In this document: positions 55,862 to 64,000 of the stretch, one piece after another
Layout: the number at the start of each line of letters is the position of its first letter
How positions within the stretch are numbered: position 1 is the stretch's first letter
From: an uncultured Pseudomonadota bacterium
GTDB taxonomy: Bacteria; Myxococcota_A; UBA796; GCA-2862545
Reading direction: 5' to 3'
Assembly: GCA_903861005.1 (NCBI GenBank)
Contig: CAIOSP010000204.1
Location: forward strand, 1-64,000
DNA length: 64,000 nucleotides
Position numbers and translations under genes: made by a program
The notes under the pieces: generated by a model
Databases searched by the model: none
Told to the model about the DNA's origin: nothing
Seen by the model: only the letters and a program-made list of their open reading frames with translations

Positions 55862-55877
55862 CCGGGGAGATCCCCGG
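55862..55877 (+). repeat. Inverted repeat before the FnIII lipoprotein
   Basis: CCGGGG AGAT CCCCGG is a perfect 6-base stem with a four-base loop, 22 bases before the start at 55900. It partly overlaps a second dyad, GGTTG-N5-CAACC (55849-55863). The adjacent dyads could form alternative hairpins in the leader. Confidence 0.4.
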
Positions 55878-55899
55878 CGTGCCTAAGCCCAGGTGAGAC

Positions 55900-57480
55900 A
55901 TGACCTTGCTCCGCTGGACCCTGTTCGCCACGCTCCTCACCGCTTGCGCCGGTCCGTCCGGCGGCGGGAAGGACACCGACACTCACGCGGACACCGACGT
56001 CGCCGGGGGCGACACGGACGTCGGTTCGGAGGACACGGACGGCCCGCTGCCCGGCGCGCCGGTCGCGCCCTCGGGCTTGGAGGCGCAGGCCACGTCCACC
56101 ACGTCGCTGCACCTCGCGTGGACGGACAACTCCGACGACGAGGACGAGTTCCGCGTCGAGGTGAAGTCGGGCGTGGGCGCGTTCACGCCGCTGACCCCGG
56201 TCACCGAGCCCGCCACCGACCTGACCGGTCGCACGCCCGGCGAGGCGCTCACGTTCCGGGTCCGCGCGTGCAAGACGGCCGACGACCTGTGCTCGCCCTA
56301 CAGCGACTCGGCGACGCTGACCCTGCCGGTGGGCGCGGTGCCTGCGGCGCCGGACGACCTGACTGCGATCACGCTGTCGACGTCGTCGCTCGGCATCGAC
56401 TGGCACGACAACGCGACGAACGAGACCGCCTACGTGATCGCGTACTCCGCGGACGGCGGCTTCACGTTCATCGACTACCCGGAGGTGGCGGCGGGCACGC
56501 AGTCGGCGGACGACGGCGGCCTCGATGCGAACACCCAGTACTGCTACCAGGTGCGCGCGCGCGGCGTGAACGGCGACTCGCCTCCGTCGAACATCGCGTG
56601 CGCCACGACGCTGGCCCTGACGGCGCCGCACGCGCCGACCGCGGTGACGGCGACGCTCGCGAGCGACTCCGAGATCCTGCTCACCTGGACCAATCCGGAC
56701 GCGAACGACGGCTACAGGATCTACGAGTCGGTCGGCGGCGGCGCGTACAACCTCGCCGGCGAGGTGAGGGTTGGGAACCTTGCGGGCGCGTTCGTCGACG
56801 GGCTGACCGCGGGCGCCACCTACAGCTACAAGGTCGTCGCTTACAGCGGCATCGGGGACTCGGCGCAGAGCGCGGCCAGCAACGCGGTGACCATGCCGGC
56901 CGCCCCCGCGCCCACCGCGACCGCGTTCGTGAACGCGACAGTCTACCCGATCCTCTCGCTGGTCGTGGACGGGGTGGAGCAGTTCCCGGCGGCGCCGCGC
57001 GGCATCCCGCCGGGCGCCTCGCTCACGCTCGCGCTGGCGCCTGGGCCGCACGCCTACACGGCGGCGAACGGGTTCTGGAGCGGCGGCGCACGCGAGACGC
57101 TCTACACCTTCGCGGGCAACCAGACCCAGGCGACGGGCCAGACCGGCACGGTCACCTTTCACGACCCGTCGCTGCCGCAGCTGCTCACGCAGTTTGCCGC
57201 GAGCGGCAGCTACACGGGCGAGTACTGGTCGGGCACGCAGCTGAACTACAAGACGCTGCGCTTCTTCTCGAACGGCAGCTACAACTACTACAACAACGGC
57301 GCGCTGGTCGGCACGGGCACGGCGACGCTGGTCAGCTACCCGGGCAGCTACCTGGTCACGTTCAACATCAGCGGCGTGCAGTCCGCGCAGGGCGTGCTCG
57401 ACGAACGCTACGGCACGTTCTTCATGCGCAACGGTCCGGTCGACTGGCCGACGCTCGAGTACAGCTACGACGGGCCCTGA
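55900..57480 (+). CDS. Fibronectin type III lipoprotein
   Basis: Surface lipoprotein of 526 residues: lipobox LLTAC (Cys16), a strongly acidic linker (DTDTHADTDVAGGDTDVGS), then three fibronectin type III-like domains (about 48-145, 146-240, 243-335). These show typical strands such as SLHLAWTDNSDDEDEF, YCYQVRARGVNGDS and YSYKVVAYSGIGDSAQS. The last 180 residues form a Tyr/Gly/Ser-rich beta domain (SGSYTGEYWSG, GSYNYYNNG). Binding to polysaccharide or other cells is a plausible role. AGGTGAG precedes the ATG. Confidence 0.85.
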   Translation: MTLLRWTLFATLLTACAGPSGGGKDTDTHADTDVAGGDTDVGSEDTDGPLPGAPVAPSGLEAQATSTTSLHLAWTDNSDDEDEFRVEVKSGVGAFTPLTPVTEPATDLTGRTPGEALTFRVRACKTADDLCSPYSDSATLTLPVGAVPAAPDDLTAITLSTSSLGIDWHDNATNETAYVIAYSADGGFTFIDYPEVAAGTQSADDGGLDANTQYCYQVRARGVNGDSPPSNIACATTLALTAPHAPTAVTATLASDSEILLTWTNPDANDGYRIYESVGGGAYNLAGEVRVGNLAGAFVDGLTAGATYSYKVVAYSGIGDSAQSAASNAVTMPAAPAPTATAFVNATVYPILSLVVDGVEQFPAAPRGIPPGASLTLALAPGPHAYTAANGFWSGGARETLYTFAGNQTQATGQTGTVTFHDPSLPQLLTQFAASGSYTGEYWSGTQLNYKTLRFFSNGSYNYYNNGALVGTGTATLVSYPGSYLVTFNISGVQSAQGVLDERYGTFFMRNGPVDWPTLEYSYDGP

Positions 57481-57575
57481 GGCGCCGGCCCGTGCGTCGC
57501 GTCCCAGCGTACACCGCGCCCTTCGCGCCGCGCGGGTTGGGCGTGGGCGCAGGTGGGAATACAGCACGCGCGGTG

Positions 57576-57590
57576 GTCGGCTTAGCCGAC
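57576..57590 (+). repeat. Short hairpin before the small Cys-rich lipoprotein
   Basis: GTCGGC TTA GCCGAC is a perfect 6-base stem with a three-base loop in the 136-base gap, 27 bases before the lipoprotein start. It may mark the end of the FnIII transcript or a leader structure; no T-run follows. Confidence 0.35.
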
Positions 57591-57616
57591 ATCCTCACTG
57601 CCCCTTCGGAGTCCCC

Positions 57617-57979
57617 ATGCGCTTGTTCGCCCTCCCGCTCGTCCTACTGACCGGCTGCATCACGGAGTCGAACTTCGAGCTCGTCGCCGCAGCGCAGTTC
57701 TGCGACAGCTTCGAGACCTGCAACGCGTCCACGTTCAACGCCACCTTCGATGACCACGCCGCCTGCACGGACAAGGCGGAGGTCTTCTTTGGCTGCTACC
57801 AGGACAATTGCACGACGTTCGACGCGAAGGCGGCGAACGACTGCCTGAACACCTTCCCGATCAAGGCCGACGACTGCGACGGCTCCGCGACCGACCCGAC
57901 CAACTGCAGCGACGCCTGGTCGGACTGCGACTCGGTGGCGCTGGCGCTCTGCGCCGCCGGCGCGATCGTCGGGAACTAG
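57617..57979 (+). CDS. Small cysteine-rich lipoprotein
   Basis: Protein of 120 residues with signal and lipobox VLLTGC (Cys15). The mature part has ten further cysteines spread in pairs (FCDSFETC, ACTDKAEVFFGCYQDNC, DCLNTF, DDCDGSATDPTNC, DCDSVALALC), a pattern for a disulfide-knotted secreted domain, with an Asp/Thr-rich composition. Family unknown. GGAG lies before the ATG. Its stop is five bases from the end of the converging radical-SAM-like gene. Confidence 0.75.
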   Translation: MRLFALPLVLLTGCITESNFELVAAAQFCDSFETCNASTFNATFDDHAACTDKAEVFFGCYQDNCTTFDAKAANDCLNTFPIKADDCDGSATDPTNCSDAWSDCDSVALALCAAGAIVGN

Positions 57980-57984
57980 CGTGA

Positions 57985-60201
57985 CTAGGCCGACGGCCAG
58001 GGGTTGAACGGGCCCTGGCCATCCGCCGTACCGAACGTCGCCTGACGCGGCGCGCCGTGGATCAAGTCGCGTGCCCAGGCGTCGACTGAGGCCACGCGAC
58101 CGGACGCGACCGCGCCCGCCGCCAGCGTGGTGAGGAGCGCCTCGTCGTCGTCGAGCCGGGCGATCGCGGCCGCCAGCGCGTCGGGGCGCGAGGGCGGCAC
58201 GAGCAGCGCGTTCACGCCGTCGCGCAGGTGGTCGATCGTGGCGGTGGTCGCCGTGGCGATCACGGGGCGGCCGGCGGCGAGCGCCATCGAGATCACGCTG
58301 ATGCCCGCAGGCTTGCGCGGGTCGACGTCGAGCGGCAGGACCACGAAGCGCGCGTTGGCGAGCGCGGCGTGGAAGGCGAGCAGGCGCACCTCGCCACCGT
58401 TGACGAGCGGCGCGGGCAGGGTTTCGCGCGAGTGTACGACCAGGCGGTCGGCGCGCGGGCCGATCAGACGCGCGGCCTCGGCGAGCGTCTTCCAGTCGCG
58501 CTGGTGGCTTCCGCCGGCGAAGATCCGCGTGCAGGCGCGCGGGTCGGGGCCCTGGCCGAAGTGGCCGAGCGACACCGGGTAGGGGCGCCAGTGGATCTGA
58601 CGGAGCGGCACGCCCGCCCGCCAGTAGGCGCGCACCTGCCGGGGGTAGAGCGCGTGGACCTCGATGCGCTCGGACGGCCACCAGCCGCCGCTCATGGTCT
58701 TGCCCGAGGGCGCGGGCCAGCGCGCGTGCCAATCGGCGATCCCGGTCATCAGGTGGAAGTCGGGCAGGATGACCCGCGCGTCCGGGCGGAGCGTGGGGTT
58801 GTCGAGCACGCCCAGCGCGTTCTCCCAGCCGGGCACGACCACGACGTCGCGGTCGGACAGGTCGAGCGAGGCGAGCCAGGGCGTGACCTGCTTGCGGACG
58901 TGGCTGACGCGCGCGGGCGGGTTGGAGAGCGACTCGGTCAGCGCGTCCGGGTAGCCGCAGCTGCCGTCGGGCCGCGCGGCGAGCGCATCGTCCGGCAGGG
59001 CGGGGAAGTTGTCGTAGGGGTTGAACGGCGCGGCCCACGCCGAGTGCAGCACGGCGTCGGCGCCCTGGGCGCGCAGCGAGGCGGCCAGCGCGGGCAGCGT
59101 GGACAGCGCGAGCACGTTGTCGGTCAGCCAGCCGGCGACCACCGCGACCCTTGCCTGCGCGCCGACGCCGATCCAGGCGGGCAGATCGCGCACGTCGCGC
59201 TCGGGGAAGGTGGACGCGAGCAGGGCGGGGACGCCGTCGCGGCGGCGCATCGCGGGGCGGTCGGGGTCGACATCACCGGGGAGCGCGTCCAGGCCGAGCC
59301 CACCCATCGCGGGCGGAAGATCGAGCGGCGGGCAGCCGTAGGCGGCGAGCTGAAGCCCAAGCTCGGCGAGCGAGCGGGACTCTTCGACCGCGGCGTAGAC
59401 GCCCGAGACGTCGCCGTCGCGTGGGGTGGCCCAGGTGCCGTTCGCGACCGTGGGCACCGGCACGCTGTCGCGCAGCAGGTCGAGCAGGCTGGCGTCGACG
59501 GGCTGCGGCGTGGCGTCGGACGGACCGGGGACGCGCGGCCAGGTGGAGAAGCCCGCGGTGGAGAGGCGCAGGTGCGTGACGCGCGCGGCCTCCCAGGCGT
59601 CGAGGACGGCTCGGGTGGCGGTGTCGCGGGCGACGCCGTGGGTACGCAGGGCCGCTGGATCCTGGGTGAGCGTGGACAGGCGGACCAACTCGAAGCGGTT
59701 GCTGTGATCGCGGACGCGGGCGGCCAGCGGGCCGACCTCGGCCGTGTTCCCGGCGAGCAGCACAAAGCGCACGGTGACGCGGAGCTGGTTGAGCTTGCCC
59801 GCGGCGTCGACGACCTCCAGTGCCCGACCAAGGGCGCCCTCGCGGCCGATCACGGCGTCGTGCGTGGCCTCGCTGCCGCCCCACAGCGTCACGACCAAGT
59901 GCGCGAGGCCCGCGTCGCGCATGGACTCGAGCACGCCGCGCGCGTCGAGGCGATCGCCGAGCGTCGTCAAGCGCACACGCAGGCCCAGCTCGCCGACGGC
60001 GGCCAGGATGTCGCGCAGCTCGGGGTGGGCGGTGGGCTCGTGGCCCTCCAGCTCGATCCAGCCCGACTTGCGGGGCAGGGCGGCGATCTCCGCGCGCAGC
60101 ACGTCCAGAGCGCGAGGCGTCAGGCCCTCGGGCTCCAGGTCAAAGCAGAAGATCGACGGACCGGTGGGCACGTCGAACAGGCGGAGCGTCGGATGGGGCA
60201 T
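57985..60201 (-). CDS. Radical-SAM-like domain without cysteine motif fused to glycosyltransferase
   Basis: Protein of 738 residues. Residues 1-270 follow the radical SAM TIM-barrel: IELEGHEPTAHPEL (the GGEPT strand), VRLTTLGDRLDARGVLESM, GLAHLVVTLWGGSEATHD, a G.f...l repeat and VRFVLLAGNTAEVGPLA. The CxxxCxxC cluster loop is absent; the region reads SIFCFDLEPEGLTPR, with a single cysteine. The C-terminal half is a GT-B glycosyltransferase (CTRIFAGGSHQRDWKTL, then AGISVISMALAAGRPVIAT and GVNALLVPPSRPDAL, about 540-680). I know of no standard fusion of this kind. The first half is probably a catalytically dead scaffold. Ends five bases from the small lipoprotein gene. Confidence 0.78.
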   Translation of the reverse strand: MPHPTLRLFDVPTGPSIFCFDLEPEGLTPRALDVLRAEIAALPRKSGWIELEGHEPTAHPELRDILAAVGELGLRVRLTTLGDRLDARGVLESMRDAGLAHLVVTLWGGSEATHDAVIGREGALGRALEVVDAAGKLNQLRVTVRFVLLAGNTAEVGPLAARVRDHSNRFELVRLSTLTQDPAALRTHGVARDTATRAVLDAWEAARVTHLRLSTAGFSTWPRVPGPSDATPQPVDASLLDLLRDSVPVPTVANGTWATPRDGDVSGVYAAVEESRSLAELGLQLAAYGCPPLDLPPAMGGLGLDALPGDVDPDRPAMRRRDGVPALLASTFPERDVRDLPAWIGVGAQARVAVVAGWLTDNVLALSTLPALAASLRAQGADAVLHSAWAAPFNPYDNFPALPDDALAARPDGSCGYPDALTESLSNPPARVSHVRKQVTPWLASLDLSDRDVVVVPGWENALGVLDNPTLRPDARVILPDFHLMTGIADWHARWPAPSGKTMSGGWWPSERIEVHALYPRQVRAYWRAGVPLRQIHWRPYPVSLGHFGQGPDPRACTRIFAGGSHQRDWKTLAEAARLIGPRADRLVVHSRETLPAPLVNGGEVRLLAFHAALANARFVVLPLDVDPRKPAGISVISMALAAGRPVIATATTATIDHLRDGVNALLVPPSRPDALAAAIARLDDDEALLTTLAAGAVASGRVASVDAWARDLIHGAPRQATFGTADGQGPFNPWPSA

Positions 60202-60233
60202 GGCGACCGCCTGTTCGTGCTGACGTCCGACGA

Positions 60234-61112
60234 CTAGGCGCTGGCGCGCTCGCGGAGGATCTGGGCCAGACGCGCGTGGCGCGCCTCGGTGGCGAGGTCG
60301 AGCGCGGTGCGGGCGTCGGAGTCGCGCAGGTCGAGCGGGCAGCCCGCGTCGAGCACGGCGGTGGCGACGTTGCCGTCACCCGACTCACCCACGGCGACCC
60401 AGTGCAGCGCGGTGCGCTGGGCGACGTCGGCCGCGGTGGCGTCGGCCCCGGCGGCGAGCAGCTTGGTGACGACGGCGGCGTGGCCGTACTCGGCGGCCCA
60501 GTGCAGCGGACGAAGGTCCGTGCCGGGCTCGGCGACGTTCACGTCCGCGCCGGCCTCGATCAGCGCGCCGATGGCGGCGGCCTGACCGTACTCGGAGGCC
60601 AGGTGCAGGCCGGTCTTGCCGGTGTTGTTGGCGCCGTTGGCGTCCGCGCCGCGCGCGAGCAGCAGCTCGATCAGTGCGTCGTGGCCGTACTCGGAGGCCC
60701 AGAGGAGGGCGGTCATGCCGTCGGCTTCACGGGCATTCACGTCCGCGCCGGCGTCGAGCAGGAGCGCGGCGCAGTCGGCGTGGCCGTGGACCGCGGCGAA
60801 GTGCAGCGCGGTCGACGAGGACCGGCGGTCCGCCGTGCCCGCCGTGGCGCCCGCAGCCAGCAACTGGCTGACGATCTTGGCGTAGCCGTCATGGCAGGCC
60901 CACATCAGCGCGGTCTGCCCGGCGGAGTCTGCGCTGTTCGCGTCCGCGCCGAGCTCGAGCAGCAGCGCGACCGCGTCTTCATGGCCCTTGGCGATGGCGA
61001 GGTGCAGCGGCGCGTAGCCGACCACATTCCGCGCTTGGATGTCCGCGCCCTCTTTCAGGGCCGCGCGAATTCCGTCCAAGTCGCCTTCATCCGCTCGCTT
61101 GTGCAGGCTCAT
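60234..61112 (-). CDS. Ankyrin-repeat protein
   Basis: Soluble protein of 292 residues made of about nine ankyrin repeats of 33 residues. Consecutive examples are GYAPLHLAIAKGHEDAVALL, GQTALMWACHDGYAKIVSQL, GMTALLWASEYGHDALIELL and TDLRPLHWAAEYGHAAVVTK, with GADxNxxD turns between. No signal peptide or catalytic domain, so a protein-binding scaffold is expected. The ATG at 61112 was preferred because repeats begin directly after it and upstream sequence is not protein-like. Confidence 0.88.
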   Translation of the reverse strand: MSLHKRADEGDLDGIRAALKEGADIQARNVVGYAPLHLAIAKGHEDAVALLLELGADANSADSAGQTALMWACHDGYAKIVSQLLAAGATAGTADRRSSSTALHFAAVHGHADCAALLLDAGADVNAREADGMTALLWASEYGHDALIELLLARGADANGANNTGKTGLHLASEYGQAAAIGALIEAGADVNVAEPGTDLRPLHWAAEYGHAAVVTKLLAAGADATAADVAQRTALHWVAVGESGDGNVATAVLDAGCPLDLRDSDARTALDLATEARHARLAQILRERASA

Positions 61113-61208
61113 TGGCGTCCGTTCCTCACTTGCGTGGTGTCGACAGTGGATGCGGAGGCTACCACGAGGGGTGGGACGCGTCGACGGCCTGGGGCGCGGG
61201 AGGCACCA

Positions 61209-61472
61209 ATGGTTCCAGAAGGTGGCGACGAGCTTGCGCAATGGCGCAACCACGTGGCGCGGGCGCACACGATGGTGGTGGCCGGTCGGTACGCCGACGC
61301 GGTGCGCGCGTTCGGCGAGGCGGTAGCGCCGCTGACGCGCCTGCTTGGGGCGGAGCACCCCGAGGTGGGTGAGCTGGTCGACGACATCGCCGCGGCGGCG
61401 TCCATGGGGGACATCGCGACCTTCGTGGATGAGGTCGGGTTTCGCTATGGACCGCCTCACCCCAAGCCGTGA
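61209..61472 (+). CDS. Small TPR-type protein
   Basis: Protein of 87 residues. HTMVVAGRYADAVRAFGEAV and LTRLLGAEHPEVGELVDDIA form one TPR unit of the kinesin-light-chain/CHAT type, with the typical LGxEHPEV turn. The rest is a helix and a Pro-rich end. It lies alone between the divergent ankyrin gene and MYG1. Such short TPRs usually bind a partner; none is evident. Confidence 0.6.
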   Translation: MVPEGGDELAQWRNHVARAHTMVVAGRYADAVRAFGEAVAPLTRLLGAEHPEVGELVDDIAAAASMGDIATFVDEVGFRYGPPHPKP

Positions 61473-61533
61473 GCCGGTGGCGGGTGGCGCTCCGATGCGG
61501 TACCCAGGCCTTTCGGCCGCCTGATCCGCCCCC

Positions 61534-62448
61534 ATGAGGCACCGGATTGGGCTCCAGCTTCGGACGGACGGATTGGCGCTGACGGTCGGAACACACTCAG
61601 GAACCTTTCACGCGGATGACGTCCTCGCGTTCGCGTTGCTTCGCGTGTTCGTCGACGCGGACGCCGTGCCGGTGCGCACCCGCGACAAGGACAAGCTCGA
61701 CGCGTGCGACGTGGTGATCGACGTGGGCGGCGAGTATGAGCCTGACAAGCTCCGCTTCGACCATCATCAAGGCAGCTACACCGGGCCCCGGTCCAGCGCG
61801 GGCATGATCCTTGACTGGCTGGAGTCCTCGGGTCAGCTCACGCAGGACTTCGCGTTCCATCTCCGTCATCGTGTCGTGGAGTACGTGGACGCGGTCGACT
61901 GCGGCCGCGAGGCCCCCAAGGTCGACGTCCCGTGCTTCGCCCGCATCGTCGAGGCGATCGGCCAGGGCGCGGAGTCGCCTGACGCCCAGCAGGCGGCGTT
62001 CCTCAAGTCGTCCGACGTGGCGGTCGCGCTGATTGACGGCCTGCGGACCGGCTACGACCGCATCCTGGAGGCCCGGCTGGCGGTGCGCTCCGCGATGGAC
62101 GACGCTCGGGCGGCCCAACGGTCGGTGGTCTACCTGGACCGCTACTTCCCCTGGAAACCGATCTACTTCGAGTACGGCGGCGAGACGCACCCCACCGACT
62201 ACGTGCTGTTCCCCAGCGAGGACGACACCTGGAAGGTGGTCTGCATCCCGCCCACGCTCGGCCAGTTTGAGCAGAAGCGGTCGCTGCCGGTGAGCTGGGG
62301 CGGCAAGATGGGCGATGAGCTGGACGCCGAGACGGGTGTGACCGGCTCCATTTTCTGCCACAAGAACCGCTTCATCGCGGTGTTTCGCACCCGCGACGGC
62401 GCCATCGAGGCGCTCAAGCGCTTCGGCCTGTTCGACGCGCAGCCATGA
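61534..62448 (+). CDS. MYG1 family exonuclease-like metal hydrolase
   Basis: Protein of 304 residues, the usual MYG1/UPF0160 length. It carries GTHSGTFHADDVLAFALLR (about 19-37, metal ligands His and Asp), DVGGEYEPDKLRFDHHQ (about 63-79, DHH-like) and EYVDAVDCG. MYG1 is a DHH-superfamily 3'-5' RNA exonuclease in eukaryotes; bacterial members are less studied. A short basic N-terminus precedes the conserved part, and a TTG near codon 13 is an alternative start. The following membrane gene overlaps by four bases. Confidence 0.88.
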   Translation: MRHRIGLQLRTDGLALTVGTHSGTFHADDVLAFALLRVFVDADAVPVRTRDKDKLDACDVVIDVGGEYEPDKLRFDHHQGSYTGPRSSAGMILDWLESSGQLTQDFAFHLRHRVVEYVDAVDCGREAPKVDVPCFARIVEAIGQGAESPDAQQAAFLKSSDVAVALIDGLRTGYDRILEARLAVRSAMDDARAAQRSVVYLDRYFPWKPIYFEYGGETHPTDYVLFPSEDDTWKVVCIPPTLGQFEQKRSLPVSWGGKMGDELDAETGVTGSIFCHKNRFIAVFRTRDGAIEALKRFGLFDAQP

Positions 62449-63695
62449 CGGACGGGGGCAGCTTGGGCTGGTCGCGCGGTCGTTGGGCGGTCGTGTGGCT
62501 CCTGACCTTGGCGGTTCAGGCCGGGCTCGGCATGGAGTTGTCCTGGAGCTGGGGCGTCAACCAAGCCCTGGTGCAGGCCAGCGCCGCGGGTCTGGTGCTG
62601 GTCCAGGCGCTCAAGATGCTGGCGGCAACGCGTCGCCTGGCCGATCTGGGTCGCCCGCCGGACGACGCGATGTGGACCCTGATCCCCATTGCCAACCTGC
62701 TGCTCGCGGTCAGCCTGCTGGCGGCGTCGCCCAAGCCTGAGCTTCGGGAGCGCCTCAACCGCTCGTGGGGCTCGCAGCTCACCGCGGTCGCGGCTTGGCG
62801 TCAGGGGCTTCGCGCGGTCGTCCCGGTGCTGCCGGTCACGGTGTTTGGCGGCCTGGCGATCGGCGGGCTGGTGTCGGGCGCCGACGTCTGGCTTCGTGAT
62901 CGCGTGGTGCCCTACCTGATCGACCCGACCGACAATAGCCTTCGGCAGGCGATCTGGGCGGTGGCGGGTTTCACCGGGCTCTACACGGCGATCCACGTGT
63001 CGCGCGGCGGCCGCAAGTCGACCGCATCCTGGGCGCCTACGGTGTTCTTGGTCCCGGCGCTGATGCTGCTGATCCCGGAGCGCTTCGCGGGGCCTGGTTC
63101 GTCGGGCACGCTGGTCTACGTGATGTTCCTCAAGGCCGCGTTCGAGGCGGGCGTCCCGATGCTGCTCGAGGGCGCGCTGATCGCGTGGCTGCTGGCGGCG
63201 GTCGACACGCGCGAGGGCCGCGGCCCGGTGGACGGGCTGCGCGGTCGCATGGCCGCCGTCGCGATCGTCTACACGCTGCGCGCGCAGGTGGCGGCGATCG
63301 GCGGCCTGATCGTCATCCCAGCCATCTGGTTCTCGGTGTCCTTCGCGTTCTCCGACCTGCTGGCCTTCGACGGCGCCGAGCGGCCCTGGTCGCGGTCGAC
63401 CGATCTGGTGTCGGGCATCCGCGGCAAGATCCTCAAGGTGCTGGCGGTGTGGTTCATGGCGTGGAACGGGCTCGCGTTCGCGCTCATGTCGCCGTTCGTG
63501 AGCGCCCAGGAGGCCTTCACCGGCCTGTTCGTCGGCGGAGATCTGCCGCCCGCGGCCGAGTTCGGCGCCACGCTGGCGCACGTCGTCACCGTCGTCGTCT
63601 GCGCGTTGGCGCTGCGGCCCATCCTGCGCGAGCGCGAGGCCCTCTTCGCCGAGCGTGAGGCGCGTCGCGCGGCCCAGGCGGGCGGCGCGGCGTGA
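62445..63695 (+). CDS. Multi-pass membrane protein, unknown function
   Basis: Integral membrane protein of 416 residues with about eight to nine hydrophobic segments. The first are AVVWLLTLAVQAGLG, LVLVQALKMLAA and WTLIPIANLLLAVSLL, with later segments at about 125-145, 170-185, 205-220, 270-300 and 345-360. It has basic loops and a charged helical C-terminus (REREALFAEREARRAAQ). I recognise no family. The start overlaps the MYG1 stop (ATGA) and its stop overlaps the mfd start (GTGA), so all three are probably one operon. Confidence 0.75.
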   Translation: MTDGGSLGWSRGRWAVVWLLTLAVQAGLGMELSWSWGVNQALVQASAAGLVLVQALKMLAATRRLADLGRPPDDAMWTLIPIANLLLAVSLLAASPKPELRERLNRSWGSQLTAVAAWRQGLRAVVPVLPVTVFGGLAIGGLVSGADVWLRDRVVPYLIDPTDNSLRQAIWAVAGFTGLYTAIHVSRGGRKSTASWAPTVFLVPALMLLIPERFAGPGSSGTLVYVMFLKAAFEAGVPMLLEGALIAWLLAAVDTREGRGPVDGLRGRMAAVAIVYTLRAQVAAIGGLIVIPAIWFSVSFAFSDLLAFDGAERPWSRSTDLVSGIRGKILKVLAVWFMAWNGLAFALMSPFVSAQEAFTGLFVGGDLPPAAEFGATLAHVVTVVVCALALRPILREREALFAEREARRAAQAGGAA

Positions 63696-64000
63696 GAGGG
63701 ACCCGGGGGACGCTCGCCGAGGCGGAGACGCTGCGGGCGAAGGGGATCGGCTGGGCCGACCTGCCGGGCGACGCGCTGCCGTTCGTGCTGGCGATCGGCA
63801 AGCGGACCGCGCCCTTGCTGGTGGTGGTGGACGAGGAGGACGCGGCGCGTCGCGTGCTGCGAGGCCTTCGCTTCTTCCTCGACGATCCGGAGCTGGCCGC
63901 CGCGTTCCCCGCCGACGACGTGCGCCCCTACGACGGCTTCTCGCCCGCGCCGGAGGTGGTGGCGGGCAGGCTTGACGTGCTGCGTCGGCTGGCCGCCGGG
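63692..64000 (+). CDS. mfd: Transcription-repair coupling factor Mfd, N-terminal part (cut by window)
   Basis: The reading frame opens at GTG 63692, overlapping the stop of the membrane protein gene, and runs open to the window edge (103 codons). It reads LLVVVDEEDAARRVLRGLRF and then FPADDVRPYDGFSPAPEVVA, which is the UvrB-like N-terminal domain of Mfd (family pattern FPxxDxxPYDxxSPxxxxxxxRLxxL). Mfd displaces stalled RNA polymerase and recruits UvrA to the lesion. The helicase domains lie outside the window. Confidence 0.82.
   Translation, partial: MRGTRGTLAEAETLRAKGIGWADLPGDALPFVLAIGKRTAPLLVVVDEEDAARRVLRGLRFFLDDPELAAAFPADDVRPYDGFSPAPEVVAGRLDVLRRLAAG

Overview
This 64 kb window is a gene-dense, very GC-rich bacterial chromosome segment holding 55 protein genes. 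I see no rRNA, tRNA, CRISPR array, insertion sequence or prophage, and no gene-free gap longer than about 165 bases. The lineage signals point to Myxococcota (inference). The M64 peptidase ends in a MYXO-CTERM-type sorting tail. Several lipoproteins have Asp/Thr-rich linkers directly after the lipobox. There is a long MopE-type metal-binding repeat lipoprotein, and many starts are GTG or TTG with good Shine-Dalgarno sequences. I cannot name a genus.

Layout. 0-9 kb: a POT peptide transporter, two envelope proteins, a metallophosphoesterase/YhhN/M64 peptidase operon and HrpB helicase. 9-13 kb: a TenA/PqqC-like protein, a GAF-AAA+-Fis regulator lacking the sigma54 contact loop, and RmuC. 13-20.5 kb: two secreted peptidase pairs, TldD-type and M16-type, each made of one subunit with metal-ligand motifs and one without. 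20.5-26 kb: a three-gene set with a cysteine-free homologue of the HxsB radical-SAM maturase, a MopE-repeat lipoprotein and a protein with an HExxH motif. This is the best candidate for an undescribed system.

26.7-40.1 kb is a single minus-strand run of twelve lipid genes, mostly coupled by 1- or 4-base overlaps. It encodes a HAD-like protein, fatty acyl reductase, a second reductase, a pyruvyl-transferase-like protein, two adenylate-forming ligases, a crotonase, an ACP, a diacylglycerol-kinase-like protein, a PlsC acyltransferase, a TetR regulator and an OleC-like ligase. A palindrome at the promoter of the run is the likely TetR operator. The content resembles a dissected form of the multidomain ether-lipid enzymes of myxobacteria and suggests synthesis of an unusual membrane or storage lipid (inference).

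40-64 kb: a YARHG-domain protein, a split YeeE/YedE transporter, two flavin oxidoreductases, an acetyl-CoA hydrolase/transferase and NnrU. These are followed by a run of lipoproteins, tRNA-modifying DTW protein, an overlapping FIST sensor plus PAS-GGDEF-EAL protein, and a DUF3616-like protein. Then come a radical-SAM-like domain without its cysteines fused to a glycosyltransferase, an ankyrin protein, MYG1, a membrane protein and the 5' end of mfd, which runs off the window. A recurring theme is the retention of catalytically incomplete homologues: two radical-SAM folds, one TldD, one M16, one HAD and one enhancer-binding-like ATPase.
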